DNA of 64,000 nucleotides from Areca catechu (lineage: Eukaryota > Streptophyta > Magnoliopsida > Arecales > Arecaceae), in NCBI GenBank assembly GCA_021397845.1, contig CM038050.1, forward strand, positions 115,371,891-115,435,890. Direction: 5' to 3'. This document shows positions 56,291 to 64,000 of this stretch, one piece after another. The notes under the pieces were generated by a model. The model was not told the DNA's origin and did not search any database. It saw only the letters and a list, made by a program, of their open reading frames with translations. The stretch's first letter is position 1. Each line of letters opens with the position of its first letter. Made by a program: the position numbers and the translations under genes.

Positions 56291-57946
56291 TGATGCTGCA
56301 CGAAAGCTCTGATACCAAAAATGATGCAGAACAAATAAAGGAATGCGATACGGAAGTAAATTAAGATTAACTAATTTTTTTTTTGTTGTTTTTATATGTT
56401 TGTAGAAGTTGGCTTCAAATCAAAGAAAAGTTAACCTAACATTGAAAGATACTAATATGATAATTGAAAGCACAATTTTAAGGAAACTAAATTATCAGAG
56501 TAGTTCAGAAGCAACGGATCTCTGGGGGTTGAGAAACTCCCAGACCTAGGGTTTCGCTCCGAACTTTCAGCAGAACAGAAATAAAGAGAAGAGATGGTTT
56601 ACCTAACCAGACAATGATCTTCACAGATTTTGGTGGAAGAACTCTCCCGAGCAGATTGTTGGATCCTCGGATTCAGATTTCTTCGCAATGGATCCTCCAG
56701 TACTGGTCCTTTGGCGGGTTGACTTCTCCTGAACTCAAGATCTGGAAGAGAAGAAAAACAATTGATGGAATCAGAGAGTCAAGGGAAAGATTTACCAGGT
56801 TGATGAACTTGAAGATTGAAACTGCTGAAAACTGGATTCTCCTGGATGTTGATGTGATTTTCCTTGGAACTTGCTCTGGATCTGAAGTTGTCAGACTGGA
56901 TCTGGATGAAGGTGGATGGCCTGGACTTGTAGAGAGAGAGAGGCCGTGGGAGATGGATGGATCTAGGGTTTGATGGATTGAAAATAATGAAGGGTGGCTA
57001 GGGTTTTGGAATTTCAAGTGGCTAACCTAGGGTTTTGGATAAAGATGGAGATCTCTCACCTCCTCAAGGCTCCAATGGAACCCGGATTACCCCTCACGGA
57101 GCTCAACACTTAGATTAGTGCGGAAGAAGAGAAACCTAGGTCACTCAACATAAGAGAGTAGCATAAAAATAATTTTCTTCATTGATTTTCAAAGTTACAT
57201 AGAGAGGTCTATTATATAGACCTAAAATTTTCTCCTAGCTTGTACAAATTCCCATGTGGGACTAAACTCTTCCAACCTCTAGATTAGGTAGAAAACCCCC
57301 TCTCTTGGTCGACCAAGACTTCAAAAAAAATTGGGACGGCCATAAAGGAATTTTTTTTGGAATTTTTATGGCGCCTCCTTTGGAGTTGGATTTGGATTTG
57401 GAGTCCTCCTCTTCTTATGGCATTTCTTCTTTTCTTTCACTCCAAGTTAAGCTCTTTGATTTTGATTTGAACTTCAATTGGATGTCCTTCTTCGATTTCT
57501 TCTCCAAGAGAAGTTTTCTTCCTTCTTTGCTTAGGTAAAATAGGCAGGTATGGGCGCCTCCTTTAAATTAGCTTCCAATTTGATTTTTTCTTCTTTGGGT
57601 GTGGGGACCATGACACTGGGATGCCTCTGTGGCGCCTCCTGGACTCTGGCGTGTGCTCGGAGTGTGGCTGGGCGTGTGGCTTGGAGTGTGGCCTCCACTT
57701 GCTTGAACCTTGATTTGATTGGAAGACAAATGTGGCACCATTTTGGACCAAATTGAAACCACATCGGGACTTGCACCGAGTCAACATGACTCAACAAAAT
57801 TTAAATGGTGACTCAAGAAATAAATAAAAATAAATAAACTGGTTGACCAGGTCAACCTTTATTACAAACCCTAATTTCTTGGGCAATGTCAATCAGAGAT
57901 CCAGATGGAGCTCTGAAGTCTTCTTCTGAGTCTGGTGCCCGCACCA
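56291..57946 (-). repeat. Element G, 3' LTR with an internal PBS copy
   Basis: This 1,656-bp LTR starts TGGTGCGGGCACCAG (minus, at 57946) and ends at 56291 with a TGATGC..(plus) tip. A complete PBS sequence (GCTCTGATACCA, 56306-56317) and a second LTR tip at 56322 lie inside the end. It has the block absent from C (about 57182-57327). Confidence 0.85.
57182..57327 (-). promoter_or_regulatory. Core promoter block of the G LTR
   Basis: This segment of about 145 bp contains TATATAAT on the minus strand (57210-57219) at the position where E and F have TATAAAAA/TATAAAT and where the U3/R border is expected. It is missing from both LTRs of element C. Promoter role is inferred from the TATA motif and position. 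Confidence 0.6.
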
Positions 57947-58782
57947 ATTCTCCCGGGGTGGGAGGAACTCGACCCTGTCGAGTAAGGCTCAAGTTGGCTC
58001 TGGTATCTCTCCAAGAGGTCTGGGTCCAATTCTTGTAATTCTTCTCGGGAGATCCAAGAGTCATCAGAATCTGGCCTTCCTTGCCAGCGGACCAGGTACC
58101 TTTGGTATCCTCGATTACGAGTAGAGATAACCTGATCATCCAGGATCTTTTCAATCTGCTCTTTCCTCACAGGCCAGTTTGTTGGTGGACACACAGGGTC
58201 GGGATCACTCTCAATGATTGGGTTAGGCTCAAAAGGCTCACTAGGAATCACAGCTGGCTCCCTGTACTCTACTAAGTCTGTAATGTTGAAAGTAGAGCTA
58301 ATGCCTAGTTCTGGAGGCAACTCGAGCACATAGGCATTGGATCCTACTCTCTTTACCACTCTAAATGGTCCAGCTCCCCTAGCGTGTAACTTTCTAACGG
58401 TTCCAGGAGGAAACCGTTCAGGCCTTAACCTAATCATCACATAGTCTCCCTCAACAAAAGATTTGACTCGCCTTTGAGTATCAGCCAACTTCTTATAAGT
58501 TTCATTACTTAAATTTATTTTGGCATGAATTTCTTTATGCAAGTCTTTTACATGCTGTGCAAAATTCTCAGCAGACTCGGAGACTCGAGTGTGGACAGGT
58601 AAAGGGACTAGGTCAAGAGGTGTGTGAGGTTTGTACCCATGTACAATTTCAAATGGACTCTTACCCGTAGACCTATTGACCGAGTCATTGTACGCAAATT
58701 CTGCCCTTGGTAGGTATAAATCCCAATTTCTGGTGTTTTCACCAACAAGACATCTCAGCAGATTTCCTAGGCTACGGTTCAC
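57889..58782 (-). pseudogene. Element G integrase C-terminal half and chromodomain
   Basis: This uninterrupted 297-codon frame begins in the integrase core (NRSLGNLLRCLVGENTRNWD) and runs through SPFEIVHGYKPHTPLDLVPL, the helical linker, the GPF module (ARGAGPFRVVKRVGSNAYVL) and the chromodomain (YLVRWQGRPDSDDSWISREE ... DLLERYQSQ). It ends ISD-stop inside the 3' LTR. It is part of pol and has no start of its own. The upstream part lies beyond a TAG at 58852-58854, where C has Trp. Confidence 0.9.
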
Positions 58783-58851
58783 TACTTCAGTTTGGCCATC
58801 AGTTTGGGGATGATAGGCAGTTGAAAACTTAAGTTTTGTCCCTAACTTATG

Positions 58852-59175
58852 CTAAAGGGTCTTCCAAAAGTAACTGGTGAACCGGACATCCCTATCTGAA
58901 ACGATTGTCTTAGGTAGGCCATGGAGTCTAACTATCTCATTGAAGAAAAGTGTGGCTATCTTAGACGCATCAAAGGTTTGGGAACAAGGCAAGAAGTGGG
59001 CCATTTTAGAGAATCGGTCGACTACGACACAGATAGAATCATGTCTCCTCTGGGTCTTAGGTAAACCTAACACAAAATCCATACTCACATCTTGCCAAGG
59101 ACGATCTAGGACATGGAGTGGGGTATAAAGGCCAGTGTTTGTTTTCGCTGTTTGGCAACAGCGCAGGTTCGACAT
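58852..59175 (-). pseudogene. Element G integrase catalytic core (fragment frame)
   Basis: This reads the core from RPWQDVSMDFVLGLPKTQRR to the second Asp (IVSDRDVRFTSYFWKTL), ending at TAG instead of TGG. A 1-bp deletion near 59143 (compared with C) separates it from the zinc-finger part upstream. Confidence 0.88.
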
Positions 59176-59291
59176 CTAGCTACAATATTAGCTACATCCC
59201 TTTTCAAGCTAGGCCAGAAAAAGTGGTCTTCAATAGCTAGAATGGTCTTGTCTTTTCCAAAATGGCCGGCTAAACCTCCAGCATGGATTTC

Positions 59292-61286
59292 CTAAATCAA
59301 AAATTCCCTAAGAGAAGTTCTAGGGATGCAAAGCCTATTTTTGAAGAACAAAAAACTATCTACAAGGGTATAATCCTGGTGATTACTAGATGGTCCTTGA
59401 ACTAGATCCTGATACACAGTTGTGAAATCCGGACAAGACTCATATTCCTCTTTGATTTGCTCAAACCCTATGACCTCAGTTCTAACAGAAGTTAATAACA
59501 GGGATCGGCGACTAAGGGCATCAGCTACCTTACTCTCAACTCCAGCCTTATGTTTCAGGACAAAAGTATAGGACTGGATATATTCTACCCACTTAGCATG
59601 CCTAGGGTTAAGCTTCTTTTGGGAGTTCAGAAATCTAAGAGCCTCATGGTCCGAAAATAGTACAAATTCCTGCGGTAGCAAATAATGTCTCCAGTAACGC
59701 AAAGCTTGCACCACCGCATAAAATTCCTTATCATAGGTAGAATACCTAAGCTTAGCATCATTAAGTTTTTCACTAAAGAATGCTATGGGATGATTCTCTT
59801 GGCTTAGGACTCCACCTATTCCTACACCTGAAGCATCACAGGCAACCTCAAATACTTTAAAAAAATCGGGTAATCTCAGAATGGGTGCTTGGGTCATTTT
59901 ATCCTTAAGATCTAGGAAGGCTTTATGGGCTGACTTAGTCCAATGAAATTCTCCCTTCCTAATACAATCAGTGATAGGAGCAGCTAAAGTACTAAACCCC
60001 TTGATGAATCGCCTATAGAAGGTAGCCAAGCCGTGGAAACTTCTAACTTCATGCACATTGGTTGGCTCTGGCCAGTCTACTATGGACCTAATTTTCTCAG
60101 GATCGGCTGCCACGCCGTCAGGGGTTACTACAAAACCAAGAAAGATAACTCTACTAGTCATGAATTCACACTTCTTAAGATTACCGTAGAGTCTCTCATT
60201 CCTCAAAACTTGGCAGACTGCTCTAAGGTGGCCTAGGTGATCTGCTGGGGTCTTACTATAGATCAAGATGTCATCAAAATAGACCACCACAAATTTTCCT
60301 ATGAAAGCTCTAAGTACCTGGGTCATAATTCTCATGAAGGTACTAGGGGCATTGGACAACCCAAAAGGCATAACAACCCATTCATAAAGACCATCCTTAG
60401 TTTTGAAAGCAGTTTTCCATTCATCCCCGGGTCTAATCCTAACCTGATGATAGCCACTTTTGAGATCAATCTTAGAAAAAACCATTGCACCAGCCATCAT
60501 ATCAAGCATGTCATCTAGTCTAGGGATGGGAAACCTATATTTGATTATAATTTTATTGATGGCACGACTGTCAACACACATCCTCCACGTGCTATCTTTC
60601 TTTGGGGTCAGTAAGGCTGGGACTGCACAAGGGCTAAGACTTTCTCTAATAAACCCCTTCCTCAATAATTCTCCAACCTGCTTTTGCAGTTCTTCATGCT
60701 CAGATGGATTCATCCTGTAATGGGGCAAGTTGGGCAAAGTCGCTCCTGGGATTAGATCTATGGCATGCTGGATATCCCTAAGAGGTGGAAGGTAGTCTGG
60801 CAAATCCTCGGGAAAGATATCCTCAAATTCTTTTAACACAGGTTTAACTTCTTGAGGAGGCTCTGAGGGTTCCGAAGTTCTAAGTTCCTTAGCAGTCAAC
60901 ATCCAGATGGGTGAACCACTATGAATTTCTTGTTCTAGATCCTTAGCACTGATTAGGTTCACTCCAGTTTTCATCTCCTTAACCTTACCGGCTCCTTTAG
61001 TTACCTTGTCCTTAGGGGGAACTGAATGGATCGTAATCTTCTTCCCATTGAAACTAAAGACACATGTATTGGATTTTCCTAAGAGGGTGGCATCATGATC
61101 ATACAACCAAGGTCTTCCGAGAATTATACTGCTCACCCCCATGGGTAAAACATCGCACCAAATCTTTTCGTGATAAGATTGCATTTGGATTTGGACTTGA
61201 CATCTAGACTGGATGGGTATGGAGGTATAATCTACCCAAGAAACCTTATAGGGGTTGGGATGGGGAACTGGGATTAAGCCTAACAT
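59292..61286 (-). CDS. Element G protease, reverse transcriptase, RNase H and integrase N-terminus
   Basis: This 664-codon open frame is listed from an internal Met; the true frame continues upstream to the TAG at 61401 and includes the protease active site (DSG at about 61323-61331). Protease: ILGRPWLYDHDA. RT: RMCVDSRAINKI, FSKIDLKSGYHQ, MPFGLSNAPSTF and VVYFDDILIYS (about 60270-60287). RNase H: FEVACDASGVGIGGVL, YDKEFYAVVQAL and LFSDHEAL. It ends at 59292 by a TAG in place of Trp, near the integrase zinc finger. It is the best candidate in the window for enzymes that could act in trans, but it is truncated by that stop. Confidence 0.9.
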   Translation of the reverse strand: MLGLIPVPHPNPYKVSWVDYTSIPIQSRCQVQIQMQSYHEKIWCDVLPMGVSSIILGRPWLYDHDATLLGKSNTCVFSFNGKKITIHSVPPKDKVTKGAGKVKEMKTGVNLISAKDLEQEIHSGSPIWMLTAKELRTSEPSEPPQEVKPVLKEFEDIFPEDLPDYLPPLRDIQHAIDLIPGATLPNLPHYRMNPSEHEELQKQVGELLRKGFIRESLSPCAVPALLTPKKDSTWRMCVDSRAINKIIIKYRFPIPRLDDMLDMMAGAMVFSKIDLKSGYHQVRIRPGDEWKTAFKTKDGLYEWVVMPFGLSNAPSTFMRIMTQVLRAFIGKFVVVYFDDILIYSKTPADHLGHLRAVCQVLRNERLYGNLKKCEFMTSRVIFLGFVVTPDGVAADPEKIRSIVDWPEPTNVHEVRSFHGLATFYRRFIKGFSTLAAPITDCIRKGEFHWTKSAHKAFLDLKDKMTQAPILRLPDFFKVFEVACDASGVGIGGVLSQENHPIAFFSEKLNDAKLRYSTYDKEFYAVVQALRYWRHYLLPQEFVLFSDHEALRFLNSQKKLNPRHAKWVEYIQSYTFVLKHKAGVESKVADALSRRSLLLTSVRTEVIGFEQIKEEYESCPDFTTVYQDLVQGPSSNHQDYTLVDSFLFFKNRLCIPRTSLREFLI

Positions 61287-61400
61287 CTTGACAGTGCTAG
61301 TAGAGATGGCATTTACACAGCTCCCACTATCTATGATGATCTTACATACCTTATCCCCTAATTTAAGAAAAGTCTGTAGGATGTTAGTCCTACGCCAATC

Positions 61401-62684
61401 CTATTGAACTAGATTCTGGGATAGGATGCATCTTACAACTCCTAATTGGTCAGATTCATTGGGTTCCTCCTCTCCTTCATACTCCTCAACCAAATTCATT
61501 CCGGCCTCATAAACTTCTTCTTCAAATTCCTCACTGGGCTCGGAATTATCATTCTCTCCCTCTTCTATGTAAAGAGATCTTCGTGGGCACTGGCTAGCAA
61601 CATGACCTACCTTATGACACTTGAAACAGGCTATGGCAGTACACTGACTGGAAATGTGACCTGGTTTCTGACACTTAAAACAGGTGATATTTGAACTAAG
61701 GGTTCTCTGGGTGTCAGGTGCCTTACCTTTGTCCATGGGTCTAGGGGTAGAAGTACCCTGAAAAGGTTTACTAGGGATAACTTGGCTAGGTCCATTCCTT
61801 GGGATTGGGGCACTAACCCTAGAAGGTATAGGTCCTCTCTGAAATTTCTCAGTGTTCAGTGCAATCTGGTAGGCTTGGTCTAGATCAGTAACCTCTCTCA
61901 GAAATAGTTCTCTCTTGATATCTTCCCTCAGTCCAGCCCTAAATCTAGACAAAGTGACTTCGTGGGCTTCACTCACATCACATCTCATTAGGTATTCATC
62001 AAAAGTAGCTATGTAGTCTAAGACAGATCGGTTTCCTTGTTTCAGGTTTTGCCATTGGTCTAATAGGTTTTGCTGGTATGAAATGGGTAGGTATTTATCT
62101 CTCAGTTTTTCTTTCATACCCTGCCAAGTGGTTATGGGCTCAACATTCCGTCTCCTAGTGGTTAGCTCAATGTTCCCCCAGTATAACCTAGCTTGACGCA
62201 CTAATTTCATCTTGGCAAACTTGTATTTCCTCTCCTCAGACATAGCATACCACTCAAAGTATTGGTCCATCTCACCCTCCCAATCAGAATACACCTTAGG
62301 GTTCAGACTACCATCAAAAGTGGGTGCATCTAATTTGATGTTCCTGATGAACCTATCATCTCTATCTTCAGGCTCTGGGTCAGGCCTCCTATGATTAGGT
62401 TCAGGATCTCTATATAAAGGCCTTCTAGGCTCCTGATGTGGGTGAGGTTGAGGCACATTAAAATCGGGGTCAGGAGTCCAATTCCGATGCCTATGTTCTT
62501 CAAGTACTTGGACTCGGTCCCTAAGTTGGGTAAGATCCTCATGAATTTGTGCGCTAAACTGGGCCACAGTGTTTGTCATATCCTGATTCATTTTAGCCAT
62601 ACTTTCAGTAAGAGTTCTGATCATGGCCTCTAAATCAGGTTGGGTTTGACCAGGTTGATATGGCACTCCGTTTCTGGTAGACAT
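61401..62684 (-). CDS. Element G gag (427 residues)
   Basis: The ATG at 62682-62684 (MSTRNGVPYQPGQTQPD) starts an intact Gag: coiled coil (MAKMNQDMTNTVAQFSAQIH), Pro/Arg linker (EPRRPLYRDPEPNHRRPDPE), capsid (FDGSLNPKVYSDWEGEMDQY ... NLLDQWQNLKQGNRSV) and two zinc knuckles (CFKCQKPGHISSQC, CFKCHKVGHVASQC). An acidic spacer and RCILSQNLVQ follow, then TAG. Element C has GAG (Glu) at the stop and the pol frame is in phase, so gag and pol were one ORF. Gag assembles the virus-like particle and binds RNA through the knuckles. Confidence 0.92.
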   Translation of the reverse strand: MSTRNGVPYQPGQTQPDLEAMIRTLTESMAKMNQDMTNTVAQFSAQIHEDLTQLRDRVQVLEEHRHRNWTPDPDFNVPQPHPHQEPRRPLYRDPEPNHRRPDPEPEDRDDRFIRNIKLDAPTFDGSLNPKVYSDWEGEMDQYFEWYAMSEERKYKFAKMKLVRQARLYWGNIELTTRRRNVEPITTWQGMKEKLRDKYLPISYQQNLLDQWQNLKQGNRSVLDYIATFDEYLMRCDVSEAHEVTLSRFRAGLREDIKRELFLREVTDLDQAYQIALNTEKFQRGPIPSRVSAPIPRNGPSQVIPSKPFQGTSTPRPMDKGKAPDTQRTLSSNITCFKCQKPGHISSQCTAIACFKCHKVGHVASQCPRRSLYIEEGENDNSEPSEEFEEEVYEAGMNLVEEYEGEEEPNESDQLGVVRCILSQNLVQ

Positions 62685-63576
62685 GATGATTCAAGCAAGC
62701 ACACAAAATGAGACTAGACTAAATCGACTACTGGATCACTAGACCTAGAGTCCAAACTAGATGCCCAATCAGAGTGGCAAGCTAGCCTGTAGTAACTCAG
62801 GACTCAGCCAGGCAGGTGTAAGGGGAGTGTTAGGTCCTTGATTGCCAATCCTAGACACCAATCAGTGATTGGCCAGGTAGGCGGACCAGCACACAAGCCC
62901 TTCGGGACGTAGTCCCTAAACCACCGTTCTAGACACTGAGTGCTAAGCACACACAGAATAACTCGGCAAACTGACTCAACACTAGCCTAGACCCGACCAA
63001 TTGGTGTCCCTAGCCCACTAGGGCAAATTAGGTCTAACTGATTTTAAATTAGGTCTAGGTTCGAATGATTGGATGGTGGTTTTGGGCTAAGGAGAGGTAA
63101 TCAACTCCTCCCCTTATCTTAGATGCTCAATTGCCCTTAAGTAAATTATGAGATGATCACTCCAAAAAGAATTGAATTGCAGAACACAAAAAATAGAGTT
63201 GCTGTATTTTAATTCTCAGAATTTTTACCGAAACCAATAAATCACAGAAAAATTATGGAAAATAAGTTCAATTATACTGGTTTCAACGAAGCTAAAATCA
63301 TGCAATTCGGAGTTTTATGCAGGGATAAATAATTCAGACAACAGGATAATTACGGGCTGCAACTAGATTGTCTTCCCCGTTTATAATCCCTGCTACGAAG
63401 TTATAACCCAATGGATCCCCTACACGCCCTAGGAACACCCCGTGGAATGGGAGTAGGAGGCTTGCGCCTCGCTTAGTTCCTAGGACCAGACGTCCTGGGG
63501 AGTCTACTTCGAGCAGACAAAATAAAAAGAGAACAATCAAAACAAGCAAGCAAGCAAATCAGAAACCCTAGACTGG
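62685..63576 (-). other. Element G leader
   Basis: This noncoding leader is nearly identical to C's. Conserved GC-rich block: 63350-63530. Palindrome CCAATCAG-TGATTGG: 62858-62872. Confidence 0.75.
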
Positions 63577-63619
63577 GCTCTGATACCAAAAATGATGCAG
63601 CACGAAAGCTCTGATACCA
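63577..63619 (-). other. Element G primer-binding site and a second PBS copy inside the 5' LTR
   Basis: The active-position PBS is at 63577-63588 and an LTR tip starts at 63593. A second complete PBS sequence lies at 63608-63619, followed by a second tip at 63624. Spacing is 31 bp, the same as in E and F. The matching copy in the 3' LTR (56306-56317) shows it belongs to the LTR. Confidence 0.93.
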
Positions 63620-64000
63620 AAAATGATGCAGAACAAATAAAGGAATGTGATGCGGAAGTAAATTAAGATTAACTAATTTTTTTTTTGTTGTTTTTATATG
63701 TTTGTAGAAGTTGGCTTCAAATCAAAGAAAAGTTAACCTAACATTGAAAGATACTAATATGATAATTGAAAGCACAATTTTAAGGAAACTAAATTATCAG
63801 AGTAGTTCAGAAGCAACGGATCGCTGGGGGTTGAGAAACTCCCAGACCTAGGGTTTCGCTCCGAACTTTCAGCAGAACAGAAATAAAGAGAAGAGATGGT
63901 TTACCTAACCAGACAATGATCTTCACAGATTTTGATGGAAGAACTCTCCCGAGCAGATTGTTGGATCCTCGGATTCAGATTTCTTCGCAATGGATCCTCC
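63593..64000 (-). repeat. Element G, 5' LTR (partial)
   Basis: These are the first 408 bases, on the plus strand, of the 5' LTR. They match 56291-56698 closely. The rest is beyond the window, including the region that would show whether this LTR also has the promoter block. Confidence 0.92.

Larger units (their letters stand above)
56291..64000 (-). mobile_element. Element G: near-intact autonomous-type chromovirus (right end outside window)
   Basis: G is in minus orientation: 3' LTR 56291-57946, integrase/chromodomain, RT, gag, PBS 63577-63588, 5' LTR from 63593 past the window end. Protease, RT, RNase H and part of integrase are in one frame of 664 codons. Gag is in the same frame, with a single TAG between them. 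It is the least damaged coding copy in the window. It is inserted in element T's integrase; the left flank is GGGAG. Confidence 0.93.

Noticed and set aside
61401..61403. Programmed stop-codon readthrough between gag and pol in G
   Set aside because: Element C has GAG at this codon and the frame is continuous, so the TAG in G is most simply a point mutation. Readthrough was not supported by a known context motif.

Overview
The window is plant nuclear DNA made almost entirely of nested LTR retrotransposons. I see no host gene, rRNA, tRNA gene or CRISPR array. The plant assignment rests on the primer-binding sites (PBS) matching plant initiator-Met tRNA (TGGTATCAGAGC), on chromodomain-bearing Ty3/Gypsy elements (chromoviruses), on a Tat-lineage Gypsy element with two RNase H domains, and on Ty1/Copia elements. 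I cannot name the species from the sequence.

Left block (1-29807), mostly minus strand. Element D2 (Gypsy, minus) is the oldest visible host here. Family H was inserted into it. H is a non-autonomous chromovirus derivative present as a tandem that shares a middle LTR (LTR 9764-11206; interrupted LTR 14494-15289 + 23893-24541). H in turn received element A (plus strand, 1-5106), solo LTR B (5409-7095, TSD AATAG) and the complete chromovirus C (15290-23887, minus, TSD AAGGA). The D2 LTR also carries a GC-rich LTR-like insertion at about 26738-28517.

Middle block (29808-46480). Fragments of an old 'gypsy-type transposon' ORF (U, minus) were split by a Copia solo LTR (K, 30758-41936, TSD AAATC). 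K itself received a complete non-autonomous chromovirus (E, 31065-37974, TSD GTGTA) and a chromovirus solo LTR (F, 38922-40744, TSD TATGG). A decayed Copia element (M, to 46480) follows.

Right block (46481-64000) is a nested chain with only left ends visible: Gypsy element D1 in Copia M, Tat-lineage element T in D1, and near-intact chromovirus G (minus, 56291 to past the window end) in T's integrase.

How they fit together: C and G encode gag, protease, reverse transcriptase, RNase H, integrase and chromodomain. A, E and H lack RT and most of integrase but keep related ends, PBS, leader and chromodomain, so elements like C and G are the likely source of enzymes in trans. The most interesting signals are: (1) 31-bp tandem repeats of LTR tip plus PBS, which have become incorporated into the LTRs of some copies; (2) a shared RT-to-IN replacement segment ('domain X') in three non-autonomous families; (3) a leader palindrome kept by compensatory changes; (4) an element (C) whose two LTRs both lack the core promoter segment seen in its sister G.
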